Shown: positions 43,958 to 53,206 of the stretch, in pieces
Position numbering within the stretch: position 1 is the first letter of the stretch
Layout of the letters: every line of letters begins with the position of its first letter
DNA from: Flavobacterium sp.
GTDB lineage: Bacteria > Bacteroidota > Bacteroidia > Flavobacteriales > Flavobacteriaceae
DNA length: 64,000 nucleotides
Direction: 5' to 3'
Assembly (NCBI RefSeq): GCF_039595935.1
Contig: NZ_JBCNKR010000004.1
Location: 1,363,001-1,427,000, forward strand
Program-made: the position numbers and the translations under genes
Notes under the pieces: model-generated
The model's database searches: none
The model's input: only the letters and a program-made list of their open reading frames with translations
Told to the model about the DNA's origin: nothing

Positions 43958-45034
43958 TCAATGCTCCCCATACCCAACATCATCCATTTTTCCACTAAAA
44001 ACACGATATTGAATAATAAAATAAATAATTACCAGAAACAAAGCCACAAAAAACCAGCTTAATCCCGCATTCAATCCGTATTCGTGAGCGGCTGTGTTGT
44101 AAATCGTTAATGATGGATTTACTTTATTGGTTGAAGGCAGAACATTCGGGAAAATCGAAACGGCGGTTGAAGCGAATCCGCCCACTAAAAAGAAAGTCGA
44201 AAACATGAATCCGTAACCGTCTTTTTGAAACGAACGAACTTTAAACAATCCCAAAATTCCAACAAAAGTTAAAAGCGGGAAAAACCAAAGAATTGGATTT
44301 TCAACGAAATTATGAAATGGTTTTGGTTCGATAAAATGCCAAACCTGCAACGAAATACAAACTAAAACCAGCAAAACAATATTCAGCACAAAAACCACAT
44401 TTTTAAGTTTTGGGTTTAAAGATGAATTCGTTTTATAAATAATCCAGTTCGCGCCGTGAATTGTTAATGCAACAACACTTACAATTCCCAGAAAAAGTGT
44501 AAACCAGTCAATAATTCCCAATTCATTTGCCTGCGGACTAAAAGTTGGATTCCACAAAGGCAGAAAGAAATAATGTGCTTCTTGTGTCGAAACGCCGTTT
44601 TGAACCATTCCGAGATTTACGCCGCGAACAATATTTCCTAAAGCAATTCCGAAGAAAAGTGCCAAAAGTAAACTCGCAATTCCGAAAGCTTTATCCCAAA
44701 TCGTTTCCCACATGTGATTATGAATCTGTCCGCGCATTTCCAATCCGATTGCACGGAAAATCAAAAGCCATAAAATCATAATCAACGGTAGATAAAATCC
44801 GCTGAAAGATGACGCATATAAAGTTGGAAAAGCAAAAAACAAAACACCGCCGGCGGCAATAAGCCAAACCTCATTGGCATCCCAAAACGGACCAATTGAG
44901 TTTGTAATTACTTTTTTATCTCTTTCTGTATCGGCAAAAAACAAATGAATAATTCCTGCACCAAAATCATAACCGTCTAAAACCAGATAAACGGCCAGAA
45001 TTCCCATTAAAACTACGTACCAAAAAAACTCCAT
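43958..45034 (-). CDS. cydB: Cytochrome bd ubiquinol oxidase subunit II
   Basis: 358 residues, about 8-9 membrane helices. GYDFGAGIIHLFFADTERDKKVI and NSIGPFWDANEVWLIAAGGVLFFAFP are CydB hallmarks. It is the second subunit of the quinol oxidase that reduces oxygen to water and resists sulfide. It starts 2 bp after the cydA stop. Confidence 0.95.
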   Translation of the reverse strand: MEFFWYVVLMGILAVYLVLDGYDFGAGIIHLFFADTERDKKVITNSIGPFWDANEVWLIAAGGVLFFAFPTLYASSFSGFYLPLIMILWLLIFRAIGLEMRGQIHNHMWETIWDKAFGIASLLLALFFGIALGNIVRGVNLGMVQNGVSTQEAHYFFLPLWNPTFSPQANELGIIDWFTLFLGIVSVVALTIHGANWIIYKTNSSLNPKLKNVVFVLNIVLLVLVCISLQVWHFIEPKPFHNFVENPILWFFPLLTFVGILGLFKVRSFQKDGYGFMFSTFFLVGGFASTAVSIFPNVLPSTNKVNPSLTIYNTAAHEYGLNAGLSWFFVALFLVIIYFIIQYRVFSGKMDDVGYGEH

Positions 45035-45036
45035 AC

Positions 45037-46383
45037 TTATATTTTTTCTGTTGAAAGTTCCACATGATGAGGCCCTTTATTGATAATTTTTCCAATCAAA
45101 AGTAAAAACAACATTCCTAGTAAAAGGTATAAACCAATAAAACCAAGTAATGTAAACAAGGTATTTCCGGATGAAACTGTAGGCGATGCACCGGATGCGG
45201 TTCGCAGTAAATTATAAACCAGCCATGGCTGTCTTCCTAATTCTGCCGTATACCAGCCTGTTGTATTAGCAATGTACGGAAATGGCATCATGAACATAAG
45301 CGACCATAAAATCCATTTGGTTTGAAATAATTTCCCTCTTATTAATTGAAAAAGCGAAAGAACCATTAAACCGATAAAAACAGTTCCGAGACCCACCATA
45401 ATATGATACGCATAATACAATCCCGAAATATTGGTTGGATGCAAATCTTCTTCAAACTGATCTAAACCTTTAATTTCCTGATCCCAGTTTCCGTAAGTCA
45501 GAAAACTTAAAATATTTGGAACTGCAATTTTATTATCGAGTTTTTTGTCTTTTACATCGGGCTGACCAATTAAAACAATTTCAGAACCTCTTTTTTCGGT
45601 ATGAAAAATTCCTTCCATTCCGGCGAAAGTTACGGGTTGGTATTTCACAACATTTTTTGCCAGTAAATCTCCAGTAGGAACTGCAACAACAATACTCGAA
45701 ATCAATCCGAAAACAACTCCTGTTTTCAAGAACAATTTCCCAAAAGAAACATTCTTTTTACTCAAAATATAAAAAGCTCCAATTCCGGCCACAACAAAAG
45801 AACTTGTTACAAGTGATGCAGCCTGGTTGTGCAGATAAGAAGGCCAAAGCCAAGGATTTAGAAATAAAGCCTGAAAATTATTCAGAACAAATTTTCCGTT
45901 TTCAAGGATTTCATAACCCACCGGATTCTGCATCCAGGAATGTGTGGCAATGATTAAAAATCCGCTGGCCCAGGAACCAATCATAATTAATAATCCGGTT
46001 ACAAAATGCCATTTATGTCCGAGAAGTTTTTCTCCAAACAAAAACAAACCTAAAAACGACGATTCAAGAAAAAACGAAAACATTCCTTCCATTGCAAGCG
46101 TTTGTCCAATGATTCCGCCTGTTAACTCGGAGAATTTTGCCCAATTAGTTCCAAACTGAAATTCCATCGGAATTCCGGTTACAACGCCCATTGCAAAATT
46201 GAGAGCGAAGATTTTCATCCAGAAATGGGTAGCGTGATTGTATTGTTCGTTTTTAGTTTTTAGATATTTCCACTTGAAGTAAACAATAATGAGCGAAAGA
46301 CCCATTGTAAGCTGTGGAAAAAGATAATGAAAAGTAATCGTGAAAGCGAATTGCATTCGATCATAAAAGAGCATTTCTTCCAT
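45037..46383 (-). CDS. cydA: Cytochrome bd ubiquinol oxidase subunit I
   Basis: 448 residues from the ATG at 46383 (MEEMLFYDRMQFAFTITFHYLFPQLTMG); the upstream 13 codons of the open frame are not typical. FHYLFPQL has the N-terminal haem-ligand histidine; GWYTAELGRQPW is the CydA signature. It is shorter than the Escherichia coli protein because the quinol (Q) loop is short, as in the CIO-type. Bd oxidase is less sensitive to sulfide than haem-copper oxidases, which would suit its position inside a sulfur gene region. Confidence 0.95.
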   Translation of the reverse strand: MEEMLFYDRMQFAFTITFHYLFPQLTMGLSLIIVYFKWKYLKTKNEQYNHATHFWMKIFALNFAMGVVTGIPMEFQFGTNWAKFSELTGGIIGQTLAMEGMFSFFLESSFLGLFLFGEKLLGHKWHFVTGLLIMIGSWASGFLIIATHSWMQNPVGYEILENGKFVLNNFQALFLNPWLWPSYLHNQAASLVTSSFVVAGIGAFYILSKKNVSFGKLFLKTGVVFGLISSIVVAVPTGDLLAKNVVKYQPVTFAGMEGIFHTEKRGSEIVLIGQPDVKDKKLDNKIAVPNILSFLTYGNWDQEIKGLDQFEEDLHPTNISGLYYAYHIMVGLGTVFIGLMVLSLFQLIRGKLFQTKWILWSLMFMMPFPYIANTTGWYTAELGRQPWLVYNLLRTASGASPTVSSGNTLFTLLGFIGLYLLLGMLFLLLIGKIINKGPHHVELSTEKI

Positions 46384-46528
46384 AATGGTAATTTGTTTAT
46401 GAAGTTCTACAAATTTAACCATTACAACCCGAAATAACGTCCTTTAAAAAAAGTTTATCGCCTGATATTTGTTAAACTTTTCAACAATTTAAAAGTAAAA
46501 ATGACACTTGTCTTTTTATAAAGAAAGT

Positions 46529-46632
46529 TTGTCATTCTGAGGAACGAAGAATCTTCGTAAGTGGCTCGACAAAGATTGACGCTTTTGATTGCGGAGTTAC
46601 TTGCGAAGATTCTTCGTTCCTCAGAATGACAA
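46529..46632. repeat. Long inverted repeat element 2
   Basis: 34-bp arms at 46529-46562 and 46599-46632 with one mismatch; words GTCATTCTGAGGAACGAAG and ATCTTCG. The loop has ACAAAGATTGA as in element 1 at 40873. Between cydA and the HD gene. Confidence 0.85.
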
Positions 46633-46671
46633 TATTGTACATAAAATCTCTATTTCTATGTCTTTAAAAAC

Positions 46672-47262
46672 CTATTTCTTCAAAATTCCTTTTTCGACAC
46701 TTTCATTAATCAAACCTTCAGCGTAATTCCATAAAGAGGCTGAACCATTTTTAATTACGCTTTTTTTCTCGTAAACCTTATCATATTTTACATCAAACTC
46801 TTTCCATGTTCCGCCGTTGTTCGAAGTATTTTGTAATAAAGGTTCTAATCTGTCCATAGATCTTGCAAATTTGGCTTCGTTGGTTTCTCCAGCTTCAAAT
46901 TCTTCCCAAATAGCAATAAAATCTTCGGCTTGTTTTTTAGGCAGCAAACCAAAAATTCTATTTGCCGCCAATCGTTCTTCATCTGTATTATCATGATTTT
47001 TTACTGTATCGTACATAAAAACATCTCCAGCATCGATTTCGACAATATCATGAATCAAGACCATTTTTACGACTTTCAAAACATCAATCGGTTCATTTGA
47101 ATGTTCTGCCAAAACAATTGCCATCAAAGCGAGATGCCAGCTGTGTTCTGCATCATTTTCACATCTGTCGCTGTTGAATAATTTTGTCTTGCGCTGAATA
47201 TATTTTACTTTATCAATTTCTTTTATGAAAGCAATTTGATTTAATAAATCTTCTGTGTTCAT
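46672..47262 (-). CDS. HD-domain hydrolase, YfbR/HDDC2-like
   Basis: 196 residues, all helical. The HD metal site is formed by H in DAEHSWHLALMA, HD in MVLIHDIVEID, and a later Asp in ARSMDRLEPLLQN. The family includes 5'-deoxynucleotidases that release phosphate from deoxynucleoside monophosphates, but the substrate is not certain. Confidence 0.82.
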   Translation of the reverse strand: MNTEDLLNQIAFIKEIDKVKYIQRKTKLFNSDRCENDAEHSWHLALMAIVLAEHSNEPIDVLKVVKMVLIHDIVEIDAGDVFMYDTVKNHDNTDEERLAANRIFGLLPKKQAEDFIAIWEEFEAGETNEAKFARSMDRLEPLLQNTSNNGGTWKEFDVKYDKVYEKKSVIKNGSASLWNYAEGLINESVEKGILKK

Positions 47263-47377
47263 TTTTATTTAGTTTAATATGACATTCGTCATTTGCAAAA
47301 TTAAAGCTTAAAGCGTAATTGCTCAACTTAAAATCCATTTATATAACACATATGACGTAATCAATATTTTTTTTACA

Positions 47378-47437
47378 CAGAAATCAAATTTCTGTAACAT
47401 AAGTCACCTATTTTAAAAGAAAACAGAGTTATCTTTG
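47378..47437 (+). promoter_or_regulatory. Promoter and candidate Crp/Fnr site of the CstB-like gene
   Basis: -7 box TATCTTTG at 47430-47437, 28 bp before the ATG. Upstream are CAGAAATCAAATTTCTG (47378-47394, 7-bp arms) and GTAACATAAGTCAC (47394-47407), an imperfect GTRAC-N4-GTYAC dyad, well placed for an activator of the Crp/Fnr type. No clear TTG -33 box. Confidence 0.5.
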
Positions 47438-47464
47438 TATTCCCATTATTTTTCAAATTATACC

Positions 47465-48884
47465 ATGAAAATAGAACAAATTTACACCGGATGCCTCGCA
47501 CAAGGTGCATACTATATAACTTCTAACGGAGAAGCGAGCAATTATTGACCCGTTAAGAGAAATTCAGCCGTATTTAGATCGTTTAGAACGTGATAACGTT
47601 AAACTGAAATACATTTTTGAAACGCATTTTCACGCCGATTTTGTTTCAGGACATATCGATTTAAGCAAAGAAACGCAAGCTCCAATTGTTTACGGGCCAA
47701 ATGCTGCCTGCGAATTTGACTGCATTTCTGCAAAAGACGGACAGGAATTCAAAATTGGAGATGTAACGATAAAAGCTTTACATACTCCGGGTCATACAAT
47801 GGAAAGCACCACTTATTTATTGATTGACAAAGACGGAAAAGATCATGCTATTTTCTCTGGAGACACTTTATTTATTGGCGATGTCGGACGTCCTGATTTG
47901 GCTCAAAAAGCTGCCGGAATGACTCAGGATCAATTAGCCGGAATTTTATTTCATTCCTTAAGAGATAAAATTATGACTTTAGCCGATGACGTAATTGTTT
48001 ATCCGGCGCACGGTGCCGGAAGTGCCTGCGGAAAAAACATGAGTAAAGAAACCGTTTCGACTATCGGAAATCAAAAAGCGACCAATTATGCGTTACGCGC
48101 TAATATGACCGAAGCTGAATTTATTAAAGAAGTTACCGATGGTTTACTGCCTCCTCCAGCCTATTTCAGCATGAACGTTGCCATGAATAAAAAGGGCTAC
48201 GAAAGCTTTGAAACCGTTTTGCATAACGGAATGAAAGAAATTAAAGCCGAAGAATTTGAGGCTGTTGCCGAAGAAACCGGAGCTTTAATTTTAGATACAC
48301 GAAAAAGTGGTGATTTTGCCAAAGGATTTATTCCACAATCTATTAATATTGGGATCAATGGTGATTTTGCGCCGTGGGTTGGAACTTTGATTGGAAATGT
48401 AAAACAACCTATTATATTAGTGACAGAATTGGGTCTTGAAGAAGAAACTGTTACGCGTTTAAGCCGTGTTGGTTTTGATACCATTATTGGTCATCTTGAA
48501 GGCGGTTTTGAAGCTTGGGAAAAAGCTGGTTTTGAAATTGATACCGTAAACCGAATTTCGGCAGAACAATTTGCTTCTAAGTTCAACATCAAAGAAGATA
48601 AAGTTATCGATGTTCGTAAAGAAACCGAATACGAAGCTGAACATATTGAAGATGCTTACAGCAAACCTCTTGCTTATATTAATGACTGGGTAAAAGATAT
48701 TAACCCGAATGAACATTTTTTTCTGCATTGTGCCGGCGGTTACCGCAGTATGATCGCAGCTTCGATTTTACAAGCTCGTGGTTTCAGAAATTTTAGCGAA
48801 ATTGACGGTGGTTTTGGAGCCATCACAAAAACTGAAATTCCAAAATCAGATTTCGTTTGTCAGAGTAAGGTTTTAAAAGCATAA
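47465..48884 (+). pseudogene. CstB-like persulfide dioxygenase-rhodanese fusion, frameshifted
   Basis: From the ATG at 47465 (MKIEQIYTGCLAQG) the frame stops at TGA 47546-47548, because of one extra base at about 47537 (GAAGCG-A-GCAATT). Reading past it gives the expected IIDPLREIQPYL and an open frame to 48884, 472 residues in all. The repaired protein is a metallo-beta-lactamase domain (metal motif THFHADFVSGH, HTPGHT, FSGDTLF), a central rhodanese-like domain without the active Cys, and a C-terminal rhodanese with HCAGGYRS. This resembles CstB, which oxidises persulfide to thiosulfate. An internal start near 47799 would lack the metal-binding part. Confidence 0.8.
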
Positions 48885-49056
48885 ACATTGAACATAAAGT
48901 TTAACCATATAAGTGATATAAGTTCATTTTAGTTTAGGGCGTTTTTAAGCCTGCTTCTTATATTCCTTAGCTTTTCTAAGTTATATAAGAAACTCCAACT
49001 TATAATTTCTTATATAACTTATATGGTGGAAAAAACACTTAATTTTTAAATTATAT
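48885..49056. repeat. Spacer with inverted ATATAAGT-type words
   Basis: Inverted pair CCATATAAGTGATATAAG (48905-48922) and its complement, one mismatch (49009-49026), around further TATAAG/CTTATA words. No gene. Confidence 0.6.
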
Positions 49057-49626
49057 ATGAGTTTACTAGAAATTATTCGTGAACCTTGGCCTTGGTACAT
49101 TGCAGGCCCTTTGATTGGGTTGACTGTTCCTATTTTATTAATTATCGGAAATAAATCTTTTGGGATTAGTTCTTCGCTTCGTCATATTTGTGCGGCTTGT
49201 ATTCCCGCAAATATTTCGTTTTTTAAATACGACTGGAAAAAAGAAAGCTGGAATTTATTCTTTGTTTTGGGAATTTTCTTTGGCGGAGCTATTGCAGCTT
49301 ATTTGCTTTCAAATCCAAATGCTGTTGAAATTGCTCCTGAACTTTCTGATCAATTAGCAGGTTACGGAATCACGGATCATACAGGTTTAGTTCCGTCTCA
49401 GTTATTTTCCTGGGAAAGTTTATTAACTCTTCGCGGATTTATTATGATGATTGTGGGCGGATTTTTAGTTGGTTTCGGAACACGTTACGCTGGTGGATGC
49501 ACGAGCGGACATGCCATTATGGGATTATCAAATTTACAATGGCCTTCATTAGTAGCTACAATCTGTTTTATGATTGGCGGTTTTGTAATGTCACTTTTGA
49601 TTTTACCTTATATTCTTTCACTTTAA
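49057..49626 (+). CDS. YeeE/YedE family half-transporter 1
   Basis: 189 residues with about 5 membrane helices. The second half has the YeeE/YedE signature GTRYAGGCTSGHAIMGLSNL, whose Cys is thought to hand over sulfur. Full YeeE proteins (thiosulfate or sulfur-ion uptake) are about twice this long; here two half-sized proteins lie in tandem (PmpA/PmpB-like). Operon of two, behind the persulfide gene, 10 bp before the second half. Confidence 0.87.
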   Translation: MSLLEIIREPWPWYIAGPLIGLTVPILLIIGNKSFGISSSLRHICAACIPANISFFKYDWKKESWNLFFVLGIFFGGAIAAYLLSNPNAVEIAPELSDQLAGYGITDHTGLVPSQLFSWESLLTLRGFIMMIVGGFLVGFGTRYAGGCTSGHAIMGLSNLQWPSLVATICFMIGGFVMSLLILPYILSL

Positions 49627-49636
49627 AATTTGAAAA

Positions 49637-50116
49637 ATGAGCAATTTAGAAAATAAAAATACAGACAGCGAAGGAATTAACGCAAGCCATAAAAAAGAAA
49701 ATGCATTCGTAAATCTTAAATATTTAATCGTTGGAATCTTTTTCGGAATTGTATTCGTAAAAGCCGAAATTATCAGCTGGTTCCGCATTCAGGAAATGTT
49801 CCATCTGCAGTCATTTCATATGTATGGCGTAATCGGAAGCGCTGTCGCAGTTGGTGTTTTATCGGTTTTCATCATTAAAAAATTCAATATTAAAACTCTG
49901 CAGGGCGAAAAAATCGAAATTCAGCCAAAAACTTTCAGCAAAGGACAAATTTATGGCGGATTAATGTTTGGTTTTGGATGGGCAATTACAGGAGCTTGTC
50001 CGGGACCTCTTTTTGCTCAAATCGGAACTGGAGCAACAGTTATCGTGGTTACTTTATTGAGCGCTATTGCCGGAACCTGGTTTTATGGATTAATTAAAGA
50101 TAAATTGCCACATTAA
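49637..50116 (+). CDS. YeeE/YedE family half-transporter 2
   Basis: 159 residues, about 4 membrane helices. GGLMFGFGWAITGACPGPLFAQIG is the second YeeE/YedE (DUF6691) motif, with the Cys in GACPGP. It pairs with the preceding gene to form one transporter for a sulfur species. Confidence 0.87.
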   Translation: MSNLENKNTDSEGINASHKKENAFVNLKYLIVGIFFGIVFVKAEIISWFRIQEMFHLQSFHMYGVIGSAVAVGVLSVFIIKKFNIKTLQGEKIEIQPKTFSKGQIYGGLMFGFGWAITGACPGPLFAQIGTGATVIVVTLLSAIAGTWFYGLIKDKLPH

Positions 50117-50119
50117 AAA

Positions 50120-50638
50120 ATGAATTCAACAGAAAAATTATCATTAAGAAAAGCAAATCTTTCTGAAATACCTCAAATTTGGAATATCCTGCAAGATGCT
50201 ATTGAACAAAGACGATTAGACGGAAGTACACAATGGCAAGACGGATACCCAAATGAACTTTCTATTAAAAATGATATAGAAAACGGCTATGGATATGTAT
50301 TTACAGAAAACGAGTCGATTTTGTGTTATGCTGCCATTATTTTCGACAAAGAGCCTGCTTACGAAAATATTGAAGGCAAATGGCTGAGCAACGGCGACTA
50401 TACTGTTGTACATCGCGTGGCAGTTTCAAAATTGGCAAAAGGAAAAGGTATTGCTACAAAATTATTTGAAAGTATTGAAGGTTTAGCTATCGAAAATAAT
50501 GTTTTCAGCATAAAAGTTGACACGAACTTCGACAATATTCCTATGCTTAAAATTTTAGAAAGATTAAAATATACCTATTGCGGCGAAGTTTATTTCAGAG
50601 GCGCAGCCAGAAAAGCATTTGAAAAAAGATTGATCTAA
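50120..50638 (+). CDS. GNAT N-acetyltransferase
   Basis: 172 residues. LRKANLSEIPQIWNILQDAIEQRR (N-terminal strand/helix) and the acetyl-CoA motif VHRVAVSKLAKGKGIATKLFE identify the GNAT fold. It is 3 bp after the transporter stop and is probably in the same operon; the substrate is unknown. Confidence 0.85.
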   Translation: MNSTEKLSLRKANLSEIPQIWNILQDAIEQRRLDGSTQWQDGYPNELSIKNDIENGYGYVFTENESILCYAAIIFDKEPAYENIEGKWLSNGDYTVVHRVAVSKLAKGKGIATKLFESIEGLAIENNVFSIKVDTNFDNIPMLKILERLKYTYCGEVYFRGAARKAFEKRLI

Positions 50639-50662
50639 ATATCTAATCTCAAAATTACAATT

Positions 50663-50695
50663 AAACCCGACAGGTTTTGAAAACCTGTCGGGTTT
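50663..50695. terminator. Terminator after the sulfur operon
   Basis: Arms AAACCCGACAGGTTTT and AAAACCTGTCGGGTTT around a single G, followed by AT-rich DNA; works in both directions. Confidence 0.8.
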
Positions 50696-50712
50696 ATTAT
50701 TTTAACTGGACA

Positions 50713-50745
50713 AACTTTGTCAAAGTTTAAAACTTTGACAAAGTT
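50713..50745. repeat. Second palindrome in front of glpD
   Basis: Arms AACTTTGTCAAAGTTT and AAACTTTGACAAAGTT around one A. It lies just past the terminator and 77 bp before glpD. It could be a regulatory site or a second hairpin. Confidence 0.6.
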
Positions 50746-50821
50746 AAGTTCTTCATCAATTTTTAATTTCATTTTGTTAAGTTTGTTTAAAACAAACAAG
50801 TCCCTTAAAAGCCACATACAG

Positions 50822-52447
50822 ATGAATCGTTCAGAACAGTTATCCAGATTACAAAATACAGAAAATTGGGACGTAATAATTATTGGCGGCGGAGCAAGCG
50901 GACTTGGAACTGCTATTGATGCTGCGAGCCGAGGTTATAAAACCATTTTACTGGAAGCTGTTGATTTTGCAAAAGGAACTTCCAGCCGAAGCACTAAACT
51001 GGTTCATGGCGGCGTACGTTATTTAGAACAGGGCGACATACATTTGGTTAGAGAAGCTCTAAAAGAAAGAGGATTGATGGCTCAAAATGCAGGTCATTTG
51101 GTCAAAAACCAATCGTTTGTTATTCCGAATTACAATTGGTGGAGCGGTTATTTTTATACTATCGGACTAAAAATCTATGATTTATTGTCGGGATGTTTGA
51201 GTTTAGGGAGTTCGAAATACATTTCAAAAACAAAAACTATTGAAATGCTTCCGAACGTACAAGAAAACGGATTGGTAAATGGCGTAATTTATCACGACGG
51301 CCAATTTGATGATTCTCGTCTGGCTGTTAATCTTGCACAGACTGCTGTAGAAAATGGAGCTTGCGTTTTAAATTATATTAAAGTTGTCAATCTATTAAAA
51401 GATGATAAAAATCAAATAATTGGTGTACAAGCAACAGATCAGGAAACAGGAATTACTTACGATTTAAAAGGTTCAGTTATCATAAATGCAACTGGAGTTT
51501 TTACCAATGCAATAATGAAATTGAACGATACTGTTTATAAAAAATATATCGTTCCAAGTCAGGGAATTCATTTGGTTTTTGATAAATCTTTCCTGCCGGG
51601 CGAACATGCTTTAATGATTCCGAAAACGAAAGACGGAAGAGTTTTATTTGCCGTTCCGTGGCACAATCGCGTTGTTGTGGGAACAACTGACACTTTAATA
51701 AAAAAACAAAGTCTCGAACCTATTGCACTAGAAAGTGAAATTCAATTTGTATTGGAAACAGCCCAGCGCTTTTTAGCAAAAAAACCAACAAGAGCTGATG
51801 TACTTTCGGTTTTTGCCGGTTTACGTCCGTTGGCTGCACCAAAAGAAGAAGGAAAAAGTACTAAAGAAGTTTCCAGAAGTCATAAAATTATTGTTTCAGA
51901 AACTGGTTTAATTACGATTACCGGAGGAAAATGGACAACATATCGAAAAATGGCAGAAGAAATAATAGACAAAGCCATACTAAAAGGTAAACTGCATAAA
52001 AAATCTTGTGTTACACAGCATTTACCTATTCACGGAAATAAAATCACGACTGCTATTGATCGGGAAAACTACCTATATATATATGGTACAGATATTCCAA
52101 AAATAGTACAATTACAAAATGACGACCCAGCATTAAAAGAAAAACTTCATCCGGATCATGAGTTTACTCTCGCCGAAGTGATTTGGGCTGTACGTTATGA
52201 AATGGCCAGAACCGTTGATGATGTTTTGGCTAGACGTGTTCGTTTGCTCTTTTTAGATGCCAGAGCCGCAATTCAGTCGGCTGAAAAAACAGCCCGATTA
52301 ATGGCGAAAGAATTGGGTCGTGATGAAAACTGGATCGCTAAAGAAATTTCAGATTTTAATGAAATTTCAAAAGGTTTTCTTCTTTCTGAGTTTAGAAATG
52401 ATTCAAAAAACAGATTTTTAAAAGATTCTATTCCCGAAAACAGTTGA
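50822..52447 (+). CDS. glpD: FAD-dependent glycerol-3-phosphate dehydrogenase
   Basis: 541 residues from the ATG at 50822 (MNRSEQLSRLQ). The open frame extends back to 50717, but that part overlaps the palindrome and is not conserved. VIIIGGGASGLGTAIDAASRGY is the FAD site; SRSTKLVHGGVRYLEQGD and the later SVFAGLRPLAAP are GlpD blocks. It oxidises glycerol-3-phosphate to dihydroxyacetone phosphate, feeding electrons to quinone. The GlpK and GlpF genes are not adjacent. Confidence 0.93.
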   Translation: MNRSEQLSRLQNTENWDVIIIGGGASGLGTAIDAASRGYKTILLEAVDFAKGTSSRSTKLVHGGVRYLEQGDIHLVREALKERGLMAQNAGHLVKNQSFVIPNYNWWSGYFYTIGLKIYDLLSGCLSLGSSKYISKTKTIEMLPNVQENGLVNGVIYHDGQFDDSRLAVNLAQTAVENGACVLNYIKVVNLLKDDKNQIIGVQATDQETGITYDLKGSVIINATGVFTNAIMKLNDTVYKKYIVPSQGIHLVFDKSFLPGEHALMIPKTKDGRVLFAVPWHNRVVVGTTDTLIKKQSLEPIALESEIQFVLETAQRFLAKKPTRADVLSVFAGLRPLAAPKEEGKSTKEVSRSHKIIVSETGLITITGGKWTTYRKMAEEIIDKAILKGKLHKKSCVTQHLPIHGNKITTAIDRENYLYIYGTDIPKIVQLQNDDPALKEKLHPDHEFTLAEVIWAVRYEMARTVDDVLARRVRLLFLDARAAIQSAEKTARLMAKELGRDENWIAKEISDFNEISKGFLLSEFRNDSKNRFLKDSIPENS

Positions 52448-52680
52448 AAAATTCTTGATTTTGGTTATCTCTCCTATTTCTTATTCCTAAAATTCATCTG
52501 ATAAAAATCCTTTAAAAAAGTGGAGCATTCAAATTGGCCTCACGAGTTTACATTTTAATTAAATATCTAATTACTAAAAACTTAAACACAAAAAATATAC
52601 TATATTTATATTCCTAAATAAGATTTGGAAAGTCAGATTCTTACACGCATTTTTTGAATTAACAAAAAATTAACACAACA

Positions 52681-52724
52681 TTTGTATATACAACTATTAA
52701 AACTTCTACATTTGTATATACAAA
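52681..52724 (+). promoter_or_regulatory. marR promoter with two identical palindromic operators
   Basis: TTGTATATACAA, a perfect palindrome, occurs at 52682-52693 and 52712-52723, exactly 30 bp apart (about three helical turns). The first overlaps the -33 TTG (52682-52684), the second overlaps the -7 TACATTTG (52707-52714), spacer 22 bp. Strongly suggests autoregulation by the MarR protein. Confidence 0.8.
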
Positions 52725-52740
52725 TTATACACTTACGACT

Positions 52741-53196
52741 ATGACAATTGAAGAGGTAATTAAGAGTACAGTTAAGATGGATAATGCGAAAAAAGTTATT
52801 CTGAATATTATGTACACACAAAATGTGATTCAGGATCATTTCAACGAGTTAATCAAACCGTATGATTTATCCGGAGAACAATATAATGTACTGCGTATAT
52901 TAAGAGGACAAAAGGGCAAACCAGCGAATATGTGCGTTATACAAGAGCGCATGTTAGCTAAAACAAGCAACACAACCCGATTGGTAGATAAATTATTACT
53001 GAAAGATTTCGTGACAAGAAATGTATGTCCGGGCAACCGCCGAAAAATTGAAGTTTTAATTACGCAAAAAGGACTTGATGTTTTAAAAGAATTAGACCCA
53101 AAGGTAGATGAGCATGAGCGCATATTTGCCGAAAATATAAGCCCTGAAGAATTAGAATTATTAAACAGTTTATTAGAAAAATACCGAACCCAATAA
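52741..53196 (+). CDS. MarR family transcriptional regulator
   Basis: 151 residues, the usual length. A winged HTH is in LSGEQYNVLRILRGQKGKPANMCVIQERMLAKTSNTTRLVDKLLLKDFVTR and the wing in NRRKIEVLITQKG. A start at 52774 (MDNAKK) is also possible. It is followed by a nitroreductase and a YceI gene, both typical targets of MarR regulators in Bacteroidota. Confidence 0.92.
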   Translation: MTIEEVIKSTVKMDNAKKVILNIMYTQNVIQDHFNELIKPYDLSGEQYNVLRILRGQKGKPANMCVIQERMLAKTSNTTRLVDKLLLKDFVTRNVCPGNRRKIEVLITQKGLDVLKELDPKVDEHERIFAENISPEELELLNSLLEKYRTQ

Positions 53197-53206
53197 AATT
53201 AATATT

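Noticed and set aside
47530-47550. Programmed frameshifting in the CstB-like gene
   Set aside because: No slippery heptamer or downstream structure was evident; a simple extra base is enough to explain it.
50717-50821. N-terminal extension of glpD
   Set aside because: It contains the palindrome at 50713-50745 and lacks conserved residues; MNRSEQ at 50822 is a normal GlpD start.
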